Of a stretch of 39,425 bases of DNA, positions 17,832 through 25,980 are shown piece after piece. This stretch comes from Paenibacillus senegalensis JC66 (GTDB lineage Bacteria; Bacillota; Bacilli; Paenibacillales; NBRC-103111): the NCBI RefSeq assembly GCF_000285515.1, contig NZ_HE610963.1, positions 36,953 to 76,377 on the forward strand, in the 5' to 3' direction. Position numbers and translations under genes: made by a program. The notes beneath the pieces are model-generated. The model ran no database searches. It was given only the letters and a program-made list of their open reading frames with translations, and was not told the DNA's origin. Every line of letters begins with the position of its first letter. Within the stretch, counting starts at the first letter, position 1.

Positions 17832-18947
17832 ATGGATATAGAAAGAGTGGAGTTAAAGCTGTTAAAAGTACCGTTGAAATCCCGGTTCGAAACCAGCTTC
17901 GGTGAAGTGACGGAAAAGCAATTTTTGCTAGTCAGTGTTCATGGCGGCGGAGAAACCGGTTATGGTGAGAGTGTGGCCATGGACTACCCGATGTATAATG
18001 AAGAAACGACGGGTACGGTATGGTATATGCTGGAGGAGTTTCTTATTCCAAAGCTGTTTACCTCGCAGGTTAAGCAACCGGAAGAGGTTTCGGAGGCTTT
18101 CGCATTTGTAAGACGCAATAATATGGCGAAAGCGGCCATTGAAGGAGCCGTTTGGGATTTATATGCAAAACAGCAAGGAATAACGCTGGCTTCTGCTTTG
18201 GGGGGAAAGAAACAGACCATAGATGTCGGAGTCAGCATCGGTATAGAGCCTACGGTTGAGAAGGTTGTTGAATATGTAGAGCGGTTTGTTGAAGAAGGGT
18301 ACAAGCGGATTAAGGTAAAAATCAAACCAGGCTTCGATGTCAACGTCATCGAGGCGATTCGCCGAAGATTCGGCTCTGATTTGCCGCTGATGGCTGATGC
18401 CAATTCGGCTTATACTATGCAGCAGATCGATATTCTTAAGCAGTTGGATGATTACGGCTTAATGATGATCGAGCAGCCACTAGCCCACGACGATATAGTA
18501 GACCATATTAAGCTTCAGAAGGAGCTGCGTACTCCGATCTGCCTTGACGAGAGCATTCATTCCGTTGAGGATGCCAGAAAGGCTATTGAACTGGGAAGCT
18601 GTAAAATGATCAACATTAAAATCGGCCGTGTCGGCGGCTTAACCGAATCCCGCAAAATCCATGACCTATGCGAGAAGCATGGCATACCGGTCTGGTGCGG
18701 CGGGATGCTGGAGATGGGCGTCGGAAGAGCTCACAATATCGCCATTACTACACTGGACAATTTTACGGTACCGGGGGATACATCCGCCTCCGACCGGTAT
18801 TGGGAGGAAGATATCGTTGAGCCTGCGGTCAAACTGGCTGCTCCCGGGACTTTGGCTGTTCCGGAGGGTGCGGGGATCGGCTATCGGATCAACGAGCTGG
18901 CGGTACAAAAATATTTAGTCCGTTCCGCGGAATTCACTAAGCGATAA
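17832..18947 (+). CDS. N-succinylamino acid racemase / o-succinylbenzoate synthase family (enolase superfamily)
   Basis: A 371-residue enolase-superfamily enzyme of the NSAR/OSBS (MenC) group. All catalytic residues fall at the same numbers as in the Amycolatopsis enzyme: K163 in KVKIK, metal ligands D189 (ADANSAY), E214 (EQPLAHDD) and D239 (CLDESI), and K263 in [10 protein letters not shown]266, reported as favouring the racemase reaction, is present. The C-terminal [19 protein letters not shown] is typical. The enzyme interconverts N-succinyl D- and L-amino acids; many members also make o-succinylbenzoate for menaquinone. The neighbours (GNAT acyltransferase, M20 hydrolase, no men genes) favour racemase as the main job. 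The gene is preceded by AAAAGGAATG about 10 bases from the ATG. It ends the cluster, 80 bases before a terminator. Confidence 0.9.
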   Translation: MDIERVELKLLKVPLKSRFETSFGEVTEKQFLLVSVHGGGETGYGESVAMDYPMYNEETTGTVWYMLEEFLIPKLFTSQVKQPEEVSEAFAFVRRNNMAKAAIEGAVWDLYAKQQGITLASALGGKKQTIDVGVSIGIEPTVEKVVEYVERFVEEGYKRIKVKIKPGFDVNVIEAIRRRFGSDLPLMADANSAYTMQQIDILKQLDDYGLMMIEQPLAHDDIVDHIKLQKELRTPICLDESIHSVEDARKAIELGSCKMINIKIGRVGGLTESRKIHDLCEKHGIPVWCGGMLEMGVGRAHNIAITTLDNFTVPGDTSASDRYWEEDIVEPAVKLAAPGTLAVPEGAGIGYRINELAVQKYLVRSAEFTKR

Positions 18948-18955
18948 GGTAATCA

Positions 18956-19005
18956 CAAAAGTAAACTGGTGAGCTTGAACTCAAAAGTCAACTGGTAATT
19001 TTGAA
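18956..19005. repeat. Two direct 24-base repeats, possible insertion-sequence end relic
   Basis: Copies at 18956-18979 and 18982-19005 share CAAAAGT-A-CTGGT and a TTGAA end, offset by 26 bases. Tandem end-repeats of this type occur in IS21-family termini, but no transposase or second end is present in the window, so the origin is a guess. Confidence 0.45.
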
Positions 19006-19028
19006 ATTATGGATAATACTGAAAAATG

Positions 19029-19060
19029 ATGAAGAACCTCATGCGAGGTTCTTCATTCGT
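19029..19060 (+). terminator. Terminator of the peptide-salvage cluster
   Basis: A perfect 12-bp stem (arms ATGAAGAACCTC and GAGGTTCTTCAT) with an ATGC loop, followed by TCGTTTATT. It closes the plus-strand cluster after the racemase gene. The U-run is short, but the stem is strong. Confidence 0.8.
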
Positions 19061-19372
19061 TTATTAACGAAAAAACGAATGAAAAATGCGATCGAAAAGA
19101 CCGCACACGGAAAATACCGAGGACCACCGGAGAACACCACAGATAATAATCATCGGAGACACCATCGGAATACAACCATCGTAAGCGCATCGTAAAACAC
19201 CACCGAAACACCACCGAAAAAGCACCGAAAAAATACGCTCAGCGCGTTGGTCTGCAAGATATCTTCGCTAACGCTCGCCCTCGCTCTTATTTGGCCAAAA
19301 AGGCAGTGATTTATTTCTAACGCTCATCCTCGCACCGGCATAGCGAGCTTCCTCCGCGCAGTTATATAGCCC
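19061..19372. other. Gene-free gap with simple and dispersed repeats
   Basis: No credible gene. 19100-19230 is a degenerate run of CACCG/CACCGAAA units. 19268-19339 holds a composite of the dispersed short repeat described separately. The convergent argS gene ends at 19373 without a visible terminator. Confidence 0.6.
19268..19339 (+). repeat. Dispersed repeat, composite copy A
   Basis: CTAACGCTCGCCCTCGCTCT (from 19268) followed by TATTTGGCCAAAAA, then a second partial unit CTAACGCTCATCCTCGC at 19318. The same two-part arrangement recurs at 23282-23361. Confidence 0.6.
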
Positions 19373-21238
19373 CTACATGCGATCAGGCGCAGGAAGTCCC
19401 AGCACGTTTAAGGCATCCCCCATCGTTTCTTTAAACTGGGAGGTAAGCCAGAGCCTTAAAGCCAGCTTTTTTTCATTGGCTTTTAGAATAGGGCAAGCCG
19501 CATAGAAATTGTTGAACAAAGTAGCCAGCTCATGCGCATAATTGCATAATCGATTAGGGGAGAGTTCCCTGCAGGCTTCATATAAAGTGTCCTGCCAAGC
19601 GGCAATATGTCTAATCAGGGCGTGCTCTGCTTTTTCAGTTAAGGTGATCTCTTCCGGAACGAGTGGTATTCGATCCAACTCTGCTTTTGCTTTATTTAAA
19701 AGATTCACCGCACGGGCATGGGCATACATGAGGTATACGCCTGTATTTCCCGTTATTTCTGTTGCCTGCTGCAGATCAAACACCACCTCTGTCGACAAGC
19801 TGAAACGGAGCAGGTAATACCGTATCGCTGCGGCTGCGATCATTCTGCTGGGTAATCCCTGTTTATCTGATCTTTTGTCATCAATGATGCCTTCCATGCG
19901 ATCGAGCAGATCCCTTATCTTAATTCCAATGCCTTGTCTGCCGGACATAGCATAGGATGATCTGCCGTCCGATGTATCCATTCCCAGCTCTTCGGCGGCC
20001 CCAGGACTTAAGGAGACCACGCCGTAACTGACATGACGAAGCTTATCCGCTTGCCTATAGTATCCTAATTCTTCGAGCGCCTGTTTTACCATGGCCTGTG
20101 GGTACTGCTGCCTATGATCGATGACGTTGATGACTAGATCAGCCTTGCCAAAGGAGGAGCGGACCCCATTGCCTGCGGTAGTCCATAAATCAGAATTGAT
20201 AGGCTTATATGAGAAGTCTTTCTCGAGCAGGCCAAATTTCCACAAGTGGTAGGCGATATCTTTTGCAGTGTAGGTCAAAACCCCGTTGGAGCGCACCAGA
20301 ACTTTATCTGCCACATGGTGTTCGGACTCATTAGCTTCAGCTGTGGAAGGAGGCTTTTTTAAAACCCAGCATCCTTTTAAATTTCCGGAAGTTTCTTGAT
20401 AAAATTGTTTCGTTTGCTTTAGCAGGGAGAAGGCCGAGGCCCAGAAGCCTTCCCTGACAATGTTACTTTCCCATACTAACAGATCATATTGGATACCGAA
20501 TTCATCCATTTCCTCGAGGTGTTCACGAACGATCCGCTCTGCGGCAACCGCGCCGATCCAAGCGGCATTCCCTTTGCCTTCCTCTAAAGCTTGAAGGACC
20601 TTCGTTCTTTGCTCCAATAATTCGGTATTATGCTCGTACTCCTTATTAACTCTGGAATATATGTCCCAGCAGAAGTCCCCGAAGCGGGAAAACACTGCTG
20701 TGGAAGGAATGTTCAAAAGGCCTACCACCGTGTCAGCAAGCTGATTGCCCAGATCATCGATATAATTGTGCACCTCAATAGGAGAGCCGGATCTTCTTAA
20801 CATTCTAACTAATGTATCACCAATGCATGAATTTCTCAGATGGCCGATGTGAGCAGATTTATTTGGATTGATGGAGGTATGCTCTATGATAGTTTTTTCC
20901 CCACTGCCTGAGGGGAGGGCAAAACTTCTTTGAGCCCACTGAGTCCAATCGATATACAAGTTAATAAAACCAGGTGGTGCGACTTCAACCTTGTAGACGA
21001 TATTTGTACATTTGCCTTCCAACTCTAATTGGATTTTCAGCATTTTGGCAATTTCAATAGGAGGCTTGCGTATAATTCTGGCTAGCTGCATAGCTACATT
21101 GGTTGAATAGTCACCGTGCTCTAGATGAGCAGGCTGTTCGATGACTACATTCAAGTCCTCTCCAAAATTTTGCGCTAGATTACTAAACAGATTCCTCGCG
21201 GAGCTTTTGATACTGCGGCCCAATAGCTGGCTTATCAC
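19373..21238 (-). CDS. argS: Arginyl-tRNA synthetase
   Basis: A 621-residue class I synthetase that charges tRNA-Arg. The N-terminal Arg-S additive domain (about 1-90) contains LEHGDYSTNVAMQLAR; the HIGH motif is in NPNKSAHIGHLRNSCIGDTLVR; VHNYIDDLGNQ is the conserved block after it. In place of KMSKS stands YAMSGRQGIGIKIRDLL, without the key lysine, a loss common among ArgRS. The C-terminal DALR anticodon-binding domain begins near 500 (AHARAVNLLNKA) . It is longer than the usual ~555-residue Bacillus enzyme. The start is GTG at 21238, with GGGAGG seven bases upstream. A T-box leader with an Arg specifier controls it. Whether this is the only argS or a second copy cannot be told from the window. 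Confidence 0.93.
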   Translation of the reverse strand: MISQLLGRSIKSSARNLFSNLAQNFGEDLNVVIEQPAHLEHGDYSTNVAMQLARIIRKPPIEIAKMLKIQLELEGKCTNIVYKVEVAPPGFINLYIDWTQWAQRSFALPSGSGEKTIIEHTSINPNKSAHIGHLRNSCIGDTLVRMLRRSGSPIEVHNYIDDLGNQLADTVVGLLNIPSTAVFSRFGDFCWDIYSRVNKEYEHNTELLEQRTKVLQALEEGKGNAAWIGAVAAERIVREHLEEMDEFGIQYDLLVWESNIVREGFWASAFSLLKQTKQFYQETSGNLKGCWVLKKPPSTAEANESEHHVADKVLVRSNGVLTYTAKDIAYHLWKFGLLEKDFSYKPINSDLWTTAGNGVRSSFGKADLVINVIDHRQQYPQAMVKQALEELGYYRQADKLRHVSYGVVSLSPGAAEELGMDTSDGRSSYAMSGRQGIGIKIRDLLDRMEGIIDDKRSDKQGLPSRMIAAAAIRYYLLRFSLSTEVVFDLQQATEITGNTGVYLMYAHARAVNLLNKAKAELDRIPLVPEEITLTEKAEHALIRHIAAWQDTLYEACRELSPNRLCNYAHELATLFNNFYAACPILKANEKKLALRLWLTSQFKETMGDALNVLGLPAPDRM

Positions 21239-21285
21239 GAAATAACCTCCCTTAAGTAAATAAACTAAGCAAATAAATTAAGCAA

Positions 21286-21526
21286 ATAAAAGCCCTCATC
21301 TCATGAAGAGACGAAGGCTTAGCATTCGTGGTACCACTCTTATTGTTAAACTTGCGTTTAACCACTCAAAAGGATAACGGTCTTAGCCGTGACTTCCTAC
21401 TGCAGGGTTCAGAAGTCAATCTCGTGGGTCCGTTTCACTGCTGCCTCAGTACCGGCTTTCACCGCCCCGGCTCGCTTGGACTTGATTCAACAGCTACTCT
21501 CCCAGTCCTAGATTATAAAATAATTT
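21286..21526 (-). promoter_or_regulatory. T-box riboswitch (tRNA-Arg) upstream of argS
   Basis: The minus-strand leader has the T-box order: stem I with AGAGTAG near 21498, GAGCCGGGGCGGTGAAAGCC in the distal part, then the specifier loop GTGAAACGGACCCAC, where CGG (Arg) at 21430-21432 is followed by the usual A. The antiterminator core AGAGTGGTACCACG lies at 21327-21340 and would pair with the free 3' end of uncharged tRNA. The terminator alternative is a 12-bp stem (AGCCTTCGTCTC with GAGATGAGGGCT) ending in TTTTATTT at 21286-21319. Uncharged tRNA-Arg therefore turns argS on. The specifier matches the gene's function, which supports both calls. Confidence 0.92.
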
Positions 21527-21532
21527 GTTATT

Positions 21533-21560
21533 AGTATAGCCGAATAATCAGAAAAGTCAA
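21533..21560 (-). promoter_or_regulatory. Sigma-A promoter of the argS T-box leader
   Basis: On the minus strand, TTGACT (21555-21560) and TATACT (21533-21538) are separated by 16 bases, with the T-box sequence starting about 20 bases downstream. A second TATAAT lies at 21512-21517 without a fitting -35. Confidence 0.65.
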
Positions 21561-21602
21561 TCATCAGCTATAAGCAGGTTTAAACCGTTCGTGACTGAAC
21601 CT

Positions 21603-21767
21603 TTAGTGCAGGGGAATGGAGACAGGCAGCTCAATATGGAGAGCCGTGCCTTTTCCCTCCGTGCAAGTAATGGGCATCTTGCCATTATGATTCTCTATAA
21701 TCTTGAAGCTGACTATGAGGCCCAGTCCGGTGCCTTTTTCCTTTGTCATCTCCTTTGCCTCCTGCTC
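21603..21767 (-). pseudogene. 3' relic of a sensor histidine kinase gene
   Basis: Read on the minus strand, 54 codons ending in TAA at 21603-21605 give the C-terminal piece of a HATPase domain: the G2 box KGTGLGLIVSFKIIENHNGK, then a glycine-containing turn EGKGTAL and a final beta strand. An in-frame TAG (21768-21770) and further stops lie directly upstream and the rest of the kinase is missing. It is a decayed gene end between the argS leader and trpB, not an expressed gene. Confidence 0.7.
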
Positions 21768-21954
21768 CTATGCAATTTAGTAGAACCCCCTTGCGCAATT
21801 CAAACTTATTGCAGCCGTTTAGACGCCCAGCAATATATTCGTGATTTGGTTTTCCCCTTGCTGCTAATTGTTTTGCAGGCAAAATAAGCCGCGTTTATGG
21901 TACGATATAAGCATCAATTTTATCATTAATTATGAGATGGAGGCGCTTATAGGA

Positions 21955-23118
21955 ATGGGCCAGGAACAGTCGCACAAAGGGTATTTCGGAGAATTCGGGG
22001 GCAGCTTTGTTCCACCGGAATTGCAGCAGGTTCTCGATTATTTAAGCGAGCAGTTTTACAAGTATAAGGACGACCCCGATTTTAATGAGGAGTACCGCTA
22101 TTATTTGCGTGAATATGTCGGCAGGGAGAATCCGCTGACGTATGCGCAGCGGTTGTCCGAGACATGGGGAGGCGCCAAGATTTATTTGAAGCGCGAAGAC
22201 CTCAATCATACAGGCGCTCATAAAATCAACAACGTTGTGGGCCAGATTCTGCTTGCCAAACGGATGGGGGCTAAGCGGATCATTGCCGAAACCGGGGCCG
22301 GCCAGCACGGAGTTGCCACTGCAACGGCTTGTGCGATGTTTGACATCGACTGCGTGATCTATATGGGAGCCGAGGATACTCGCCGGCAAGCGTTGAACGT
22401 ATTCAGAATGGAGCTGTTAGGCGCTAAGGTCGTACCGGTATCCAAAGGGCAGGGCCGCCTGAAGGATGCGGTTGACGAGGCGCTGGACGATCTGGTGCGG
22501 AACTATCAGAATACGTTTTATTTGCTTGGCTCGGCAGTAGGCCCCCATCCATTCCCGCAGATGGTCAAGCACTTTCAGTCGATTGTCAGTGAAGAATCCA
22601 AACGTCAAATTATGGAGAAGGAAGGCCGCCTGCCGGATGCCGTTATCGCTTGCGTCGGAGGAGGAAGCAATGCGATCGGCGCATTTGCTCATTATCTGGA
22701 TGAGCCGTCCGTTCGGCTGATCGGGGTAGAGCCGGATCAAGCCCCCACATTAACGCAGGGCGTGCCTGGTGTGCTTCACGGCTTCAAATGCCTGGTGCTG
22801 CTCGATGAAGAGGGAAATCCGCGGAAAACCTACTCGATCGCAGCAGGGCTGGATTACCCCGGAATCGGACCAGAGCACAGTCATCTAAAAGTGACGGAAA
22901 GGGCAGAATATGTAACGGTCAGCAACGAAGAGGTGCTTGGGGCGTTCCAAGAGCTATCCCGCACGGAGGGGATTATACCCGCATTGGAAAGCGCACATGC
23001 TCTGGCGTATGCGAAGAAGCTTGCTCCTACGATGGACAAGGATCAAATTATTATTATTAACTTGTCCGGACGGGGAGACAAGGACGTCGAGCAGGTTTTT
23101 CACATGCTGAAGTCATAG
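21955..23118 (+). CDS. trpB: Tryptophan synthase beta chain, stand-alone
   Basis: A 387-residue PLP enzyme that joins indole and serine to make tryptophan. [15 protein letters not shown] opens it, [15 protein letters not shown] carries the PLP-binding lysine, [14 protein letters not shown] contains the catalytic glutamate region, [13 protein letters not shown] has a phenylalanine where GPHPYP is usual, and [10 protein letters not shown] holds the PLP phosphate loop. It is of the TrpB1 type by length. GGAGG at 21939-21943 precedes the ATG at 21955; the in-frame ATG at 21934 lies upstream of that site. No trpA or other trp gene is adjacent, so it may be a second copy that uses free indole, or a displaced member of the pathway. 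Confidence 0.93.
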   Translation: MGQEQSHKGYFGEFGGSFVPPELQQVLDYLSEQFYKYKDDPDFNEEYRYYLREYVGRENPLTYAQRLSETWGGAKIYLKREDLNHTGAHKINNVVGQILLAKRMGAKRIIAETGAGQHGVATATACAMFDIDCVIYMGAEDTRRQALNVFRMELLGAKVVPVSKGQGRLKDAVDEALDDLVRNYQNTFYLLGSAVGPHPFPQMVKHFQSIVSEESKRQIMEKEGRLPDAVIACVGGGSNAIGAFAHYLDEPSVRLIGVEPDQAPTLTQGVPGVLHGFKCLVLLDEEGNPRKTYSIAAGLDYPGIGPEHSHLKVTERAEYVTVSNEEVLGAFQELSRTEGIIPALESAHALAYAKKLAPTMDKDQIIIINLSGRGDKDVEQVFHMLKS

Positions 23119-23194
23119 GCTAATCGTCATTTTCGAGGCTGTCGCTTTAGTGGCGGATTTCCGTCGCAAATGTCCAACGCGCATCGACCAGCAA

Positions 23195-23269
23195 GATGCT
23201 CTGTGCAGGAGCTGCGCGAGGTGCTTTGCGCAGGAGCTACGCGTCGGTGCTCCGTGCAGGAGCTTCGCG
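23195..23269 (+). repeat. Three tandem 24-26 base repeats
   Basis: Units at 23195-23218, 23219-23243 and 23244-23269 share the core TGCTCTGTGCAGGAGCTGCG with small changes. It lies in the gene-free stretch after trpB. Confidence 0.7.
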
Positions 23270-23281
23270 ATACGGACTGTG

Positions 23282-23467
23282 CTAACGCTCGTCCTGGCTC
23301 TTATTTAGCCGAAAAAGTAAGGTTTTTATTTTTAACGCTCGCTCTCGCTCTTATTTGTGACAAATAGGCGGGAAAACCCCGATCTGAAGCAAAATAAGGA
23401 CCATGGCAAGCGTTACATTTTTTATCCCCTTGATTTTGCTTAAATAAGGACAGGGGCGAGTGTTAGA
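23282..23467. repeat. Cluster of dispersed short repeats, copies B to E
   Basis: Plus-orientation copies lie at 23282-23310 and 23332-23361 (core TAACGCTCG then CTCTTATTT), and inverted copies at 23392-23417 (AAATAAGGACCATGGCAAGC and GTTACA) and 23441-23467 (AAATAAGGACAGGGGCGAGT and GTTAG). Opposed copies could fold into a large stem. Apart from these and the tandem repeats at 23195-23269, 23119-23839 holds no gene. Confidence 0.6.
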
Positions 23468-23839
23468 ATCTGCAGCGTACGAGACCGAACGGCCAACAGC
23501 TGCAACCGGAGCGGCGCCCGCAGCGTAAGGAGGCCGAACGGCTAACAGCTGCAAAGAGCCGCTCACTCTACGGTCTGACGGCCCGCTGCTCACTGTTGCT
23601 TACAGTTAACAGACAGCCTAATTCTGTGCCATTTAAAAATTGTCGTATCACGGAGTCATCGCTTCTTTCTGCAGCCCTTGCTGTCTCTGATGAGGTAAAG
23701 CGATCTCCTGCTGCAAGTTGGAGGCTTTTCATGCAAAAGGGAAGTAGGGCACTTTAGTTGGGCCCTTTTCTTCCCGGTTTTTTTCCTTCGGGCCATCGGC
23801 CTCTCAGCCAGCTCACTATTTTACAGCAATGCCGTTTGT

Positions 23840-24028
23840 TTATTGTCTTTTCTTGCCCTTGAAGTAACTCACAACATTATAAATCTTGTCAAAGGCACCG
23901 CCTACTGATGGAGAGTTAGACAGCTCCTGGCTCAAAACCTCTTCGAAAGCTTTCAAAACCTTACTGCAATCCTCAAGCGCTACACCCGATTTTTCAGATA
24001 CTTTAGCCATTACCTCCGCGTTATTCAT
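23840..24028 (-). CDS. Small HU-like protein lacking the DNA-binding arm
   Basis: A 62-residue protein whose first ~38 residues resemble the alpha-helical N-terminus of HU/IHF proteins (NNAEVMAKVSEKSGVALED, then CSKVLKAFEEVLSQELSN, against MNKTELI-KVAEKSGLSKKD and so on in HU). The beta arm that HU uses to grip DNA is absent; the tail is short and lysine-rich (YFKGKKRQ). It might be a truncated relic, or a dimerisation-only partner that titrates HU. ATG at 24028 is preferred: AAGGAG is 9 bases upstream and homology to HU begins there; the ATG at 24034 is only 3 bases from that site. No terminator is seen downstream. Confidence 0.6.
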   Translation of the reverse strand: MNNAEVMAKVSEKSGVALEDCSKVLKAFEEVLSQELSNSPSVGGAFDKIYNVVSYFKGKKRQ

Positions 24029-24030
24029 TT

Positions 24031-24162
24031 TCATCTTCTCCTTTTTAGATTAATTTGGTAGTGCTGCTTTAAACCAGCTTCTCTAGGCATACAGCTGAAA
24101 CATCCTGGCTCTTCCCCAGAGTTGACTCGAGGATAGGGAGTAAAAACCATTGTTTTCTGCAT
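24031..24162 (-). CDS. Candidate 43-residue ORF coupled to the HU-like gene
   Basis: On the minus strand an ATG at 24162, preceded by AGGAG with a 6-base gap, opens 43 codons that end in TGA at 24031-24033. The stop forms an ATGA overlap with the upstream possible start of the HU-like gene, a common sign of translational coupling. The product begins MQKTMVFTPYPRVNSGEEPG, has a CFSC pair in the middle, and a basic end (LKRRR). No family is recognised. It may be a real microprotein or a leader ORF whose translation opens the next gene. Confidence 0.35.
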   Translation of the reverse strand: MQKTMVFTPYPRVNSGEEPGCFSCMPREAGLKQHYQINLKRRR

Positions 24163-24264
24163 ATGCAGCTCCTGGGTTGTCATCGAAAAAAAGCCGCCGT
24201 TATCCAACAAAAGGTAAAAGGAAACTAAAAGAGAATTCTACTGATTCTTGTGACTAAGGCGTCC

Positions 24265-24348
24265 TTGACTCTATCCTTGGATTTAAACTAGGTATAGACC
24301 GACTATCGGTCGATTAGATTTTATCATTGACACGGGAGTGTAGTCAAT
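24265..24348 (+). promoter_or_regulatory. Two operator-like palindromes with no gene to serve
   Basis: GACCGA-CTA-TCGGTC (24297-24311) is a perfect palindrome of TetR-operator type, just after a possible promoter (TTGACT 24265-24270, TAGGTA 24289-24294). A second inverted repeat, ATTGAC ... GTCAAT, spans 24326-24348. No plus-strand gene follows until 25981. 24163-24477 holds nothing else beyond the terminator at its end. Confidence 0.35.
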
Positions 24349-24435
24349 AGGTGGGAGAGCATCTCGCCGACCCAATATCGCGCTTTGCACATAACAAAAA
24401 TATAGACAGTATTTTCAAGGCGCCAGTGTAGTAAT

Positions 24436-24471
24436 CGAAAAGAGGAGCGAGGCTCTCCAAGCCCCACTCCT
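24436..24471 (-). terminator. Terminator of the secreted protease gene
   Basis: Starting 7 bases after the protease stop codon, a 12-bp stem with two G-U pairs (arms AGGAGTGGGGCT and AGCCTCGCTCCT, loop TGGAG) is followed by CTTTTCG on the minus strand. Confidence 0.75.
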
Positions 24472-24477
24472 TAGTAA

Positions 24478-25299
24478 TTAGTTTTCAACCGATATCGGCA
24501 GGCCGAACAAGTCAATGATGTCTTGAAAAAGGGAGGTCTCGATACCGGCGAACGACATCGCATTAATAAATCGGCTCTTTTTATACAGGATTAAGGGCAG
24601 TGATTCCTTCCAATGGGCTTGATATAAAGCCTCCCCGCTGTCATTGCTGGCCAAATGCTCGCTCACAAATGCCTTTAAATCTTCCAGCATGACTGCGTAA
24701 CCTTTGTTAGAATCCCTCACAGATGCTGTATGGACCCCTACAATTTCACCGTTTTGATTGAGTACGGGAGAGCCGCTCATTCCGGGCTTAGCTGAAAAAT
24801 CATAGGCCATCCGGTAGGTGGCGCTTGATATGGACTGATCTCTATTTCTAATCGTAGCGAATGAGCTTAGGGTTAGGATAGTGCCTTCCAGTTCTTCAAA
24901 TCCTTCTGATTGACCGCCAATTATTCTTACTTTCTCACCTGCTGATACTGACCTCGCAATGGTTAAATATTCGTGGTTCACGTTATCAGTTTTTAACAGT
25001 GCCAGGTCCTTTTCGTCATCTGTGGCTATAATTTCGGCGGCATAGTATTGCAGATCAGCTGAACCATCGGCAATAAAAATATTATCTTCGTCTATTTCAT
25101 CTATTACATGATAATTTGTGACCACATAGCCGCCCTCTAACCAAAATCCGGACCCATAAAAATAATAATGACGACCAGGATCTCCTGGTGCTCCCGAGTG
25201 GATTTTGGCCAGCTTGACTACCGTATTATCCGCAGCGCTGGCAACTGAGCACACAAACACAAGAGACAAAACAACAAATAGAGTAAGAATCTTCTTCAT
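24478..25299 (-). CDS. Secreted trypsin-like serine protease
   Basis: A 273-residue protein with a Sec signal peptide (lysines, hydrophobic core, SVASAA-type cleavage near residue 23). The trypsin-like triad is visible: H64 in VVTNYHVID, D98 in DDEKDLALLK and S175 in KPGMSGSPVLNQNGEIVGVH. This is the compact fold of V8-like and HtrA-like proteases without a PDZ domain; residues 215-273 form a helical tail of unknown role. The usual GNSGGP is changed to GMSGSP, with the nucleophile kept. It would act outside the cell or at the wall. The gene stands alone with its own terminator. Confidence 0.88.
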   Translation of the reverse strand: MKKILTLFVVLSLVFVCSVASAADNTVVKLAKIHSGAPGDPGRHYYFYGSGFWLEGGYVVTNYHVIDEIDEDNIFIADGSADLQYYAAEIIATDDEKDLALLKTDNVNHEYLTIARSVSAGEKVRIIGGQSEGFEELEGTILTLSSFATIRNRDQSISSATYRMAYDFSAKPGMSGSPVLNQNGEIVGVHTASVRDSNKGYAVMLEDLKAFVSEHLASNDSGEALYQAHWKESLPLILYKKSRFINAMSFAGIETSLFQDIIDLFGLPISVEN

Positions 25300-25980
25300 G
25301 GCTTCCCTCCGAACTAAGAGGCTGCATATTTTTGGAACTGTTGTTCGAAGCCATATCTGCTGGCAATTAGCTTGTTTTCTTCAATCTAGTATTCTTTTAT
25401 CTCAGTCTGCTGCTGCAAAATCGAACAATAGTACTATGCCGCACCGGGTGCGACGGCGTTTTTTCACGCTCCTCTTTAGCAAACTGAACACTTGTCCACC
25501 CATCAGCCAGACCATGCTTTCTCCCAAATGCTTGCTAGAAATTCGCTTAATGCATGGTTTCAGAGTCATTATATGATTCAAAAGCTGTATTCGTTTGGAC
25601 ATGCGTCGCTTTTGTTCGCACATTCTTGGAGTTAGCGATAAGGGAGGCTGCCAAAACTTCTAGTTATGATGGTGAAACCTTGCTGCCGGAAATGCCGAGG
25701 ATTTATGGTACTATAAGTACATTGGGGCAGGTTAGCTTGAGCGAGGATTAGTCTCTTAGTCTCTATGTATAGCATACTGGTGCATAGTTTCCTGTTATCT
25801 AGGGTATACAAGGGATAACAAGGACAGTAAAGGATACAAGGATAGTAAAGGGTATAAGAGATGACAAGGGATAATGGACGAAGCATACAAGGGATGGTAG
25901 GGACTGGCTGAGCGAAGCGAATGGCTCTCTAAAAGAACTAATAGTTAAACATAGATTAAGCAGAATGCTGGAGGATGGAT
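25300..25980. other. Gene-free gap with A/G-rich degenerate repeats
   Basis: No gene is supported. CGCACCGGGTGCG (25440-25452) followed by TTTTTT at 25459 looks like a lone plus-strand terminator without a gene before it. 25801-25900 is a degenerate run of AAGGGATA/AAGGATA units. Several open stretches (e.g. 25402-25623 minus, 25554-25751 plus) lack a binding site and any family likeness. Confidence 0.5.

Noticed and set aside
18956-19005. Complete insertion sequence
   Set aside because: No transposase frame and no second end; only a short direct repeat is present.
23840-24028. Normal HU protein
   Set aside because: Too short at 62 residues and without the beta arm and its RNP-type motif.
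25402-25751. Small genes in the gap upstream of the flavin oxidoreductase
   Set aside because: Neither strand shows a binding site, a family likeness or a codon pattern like the neighbours.
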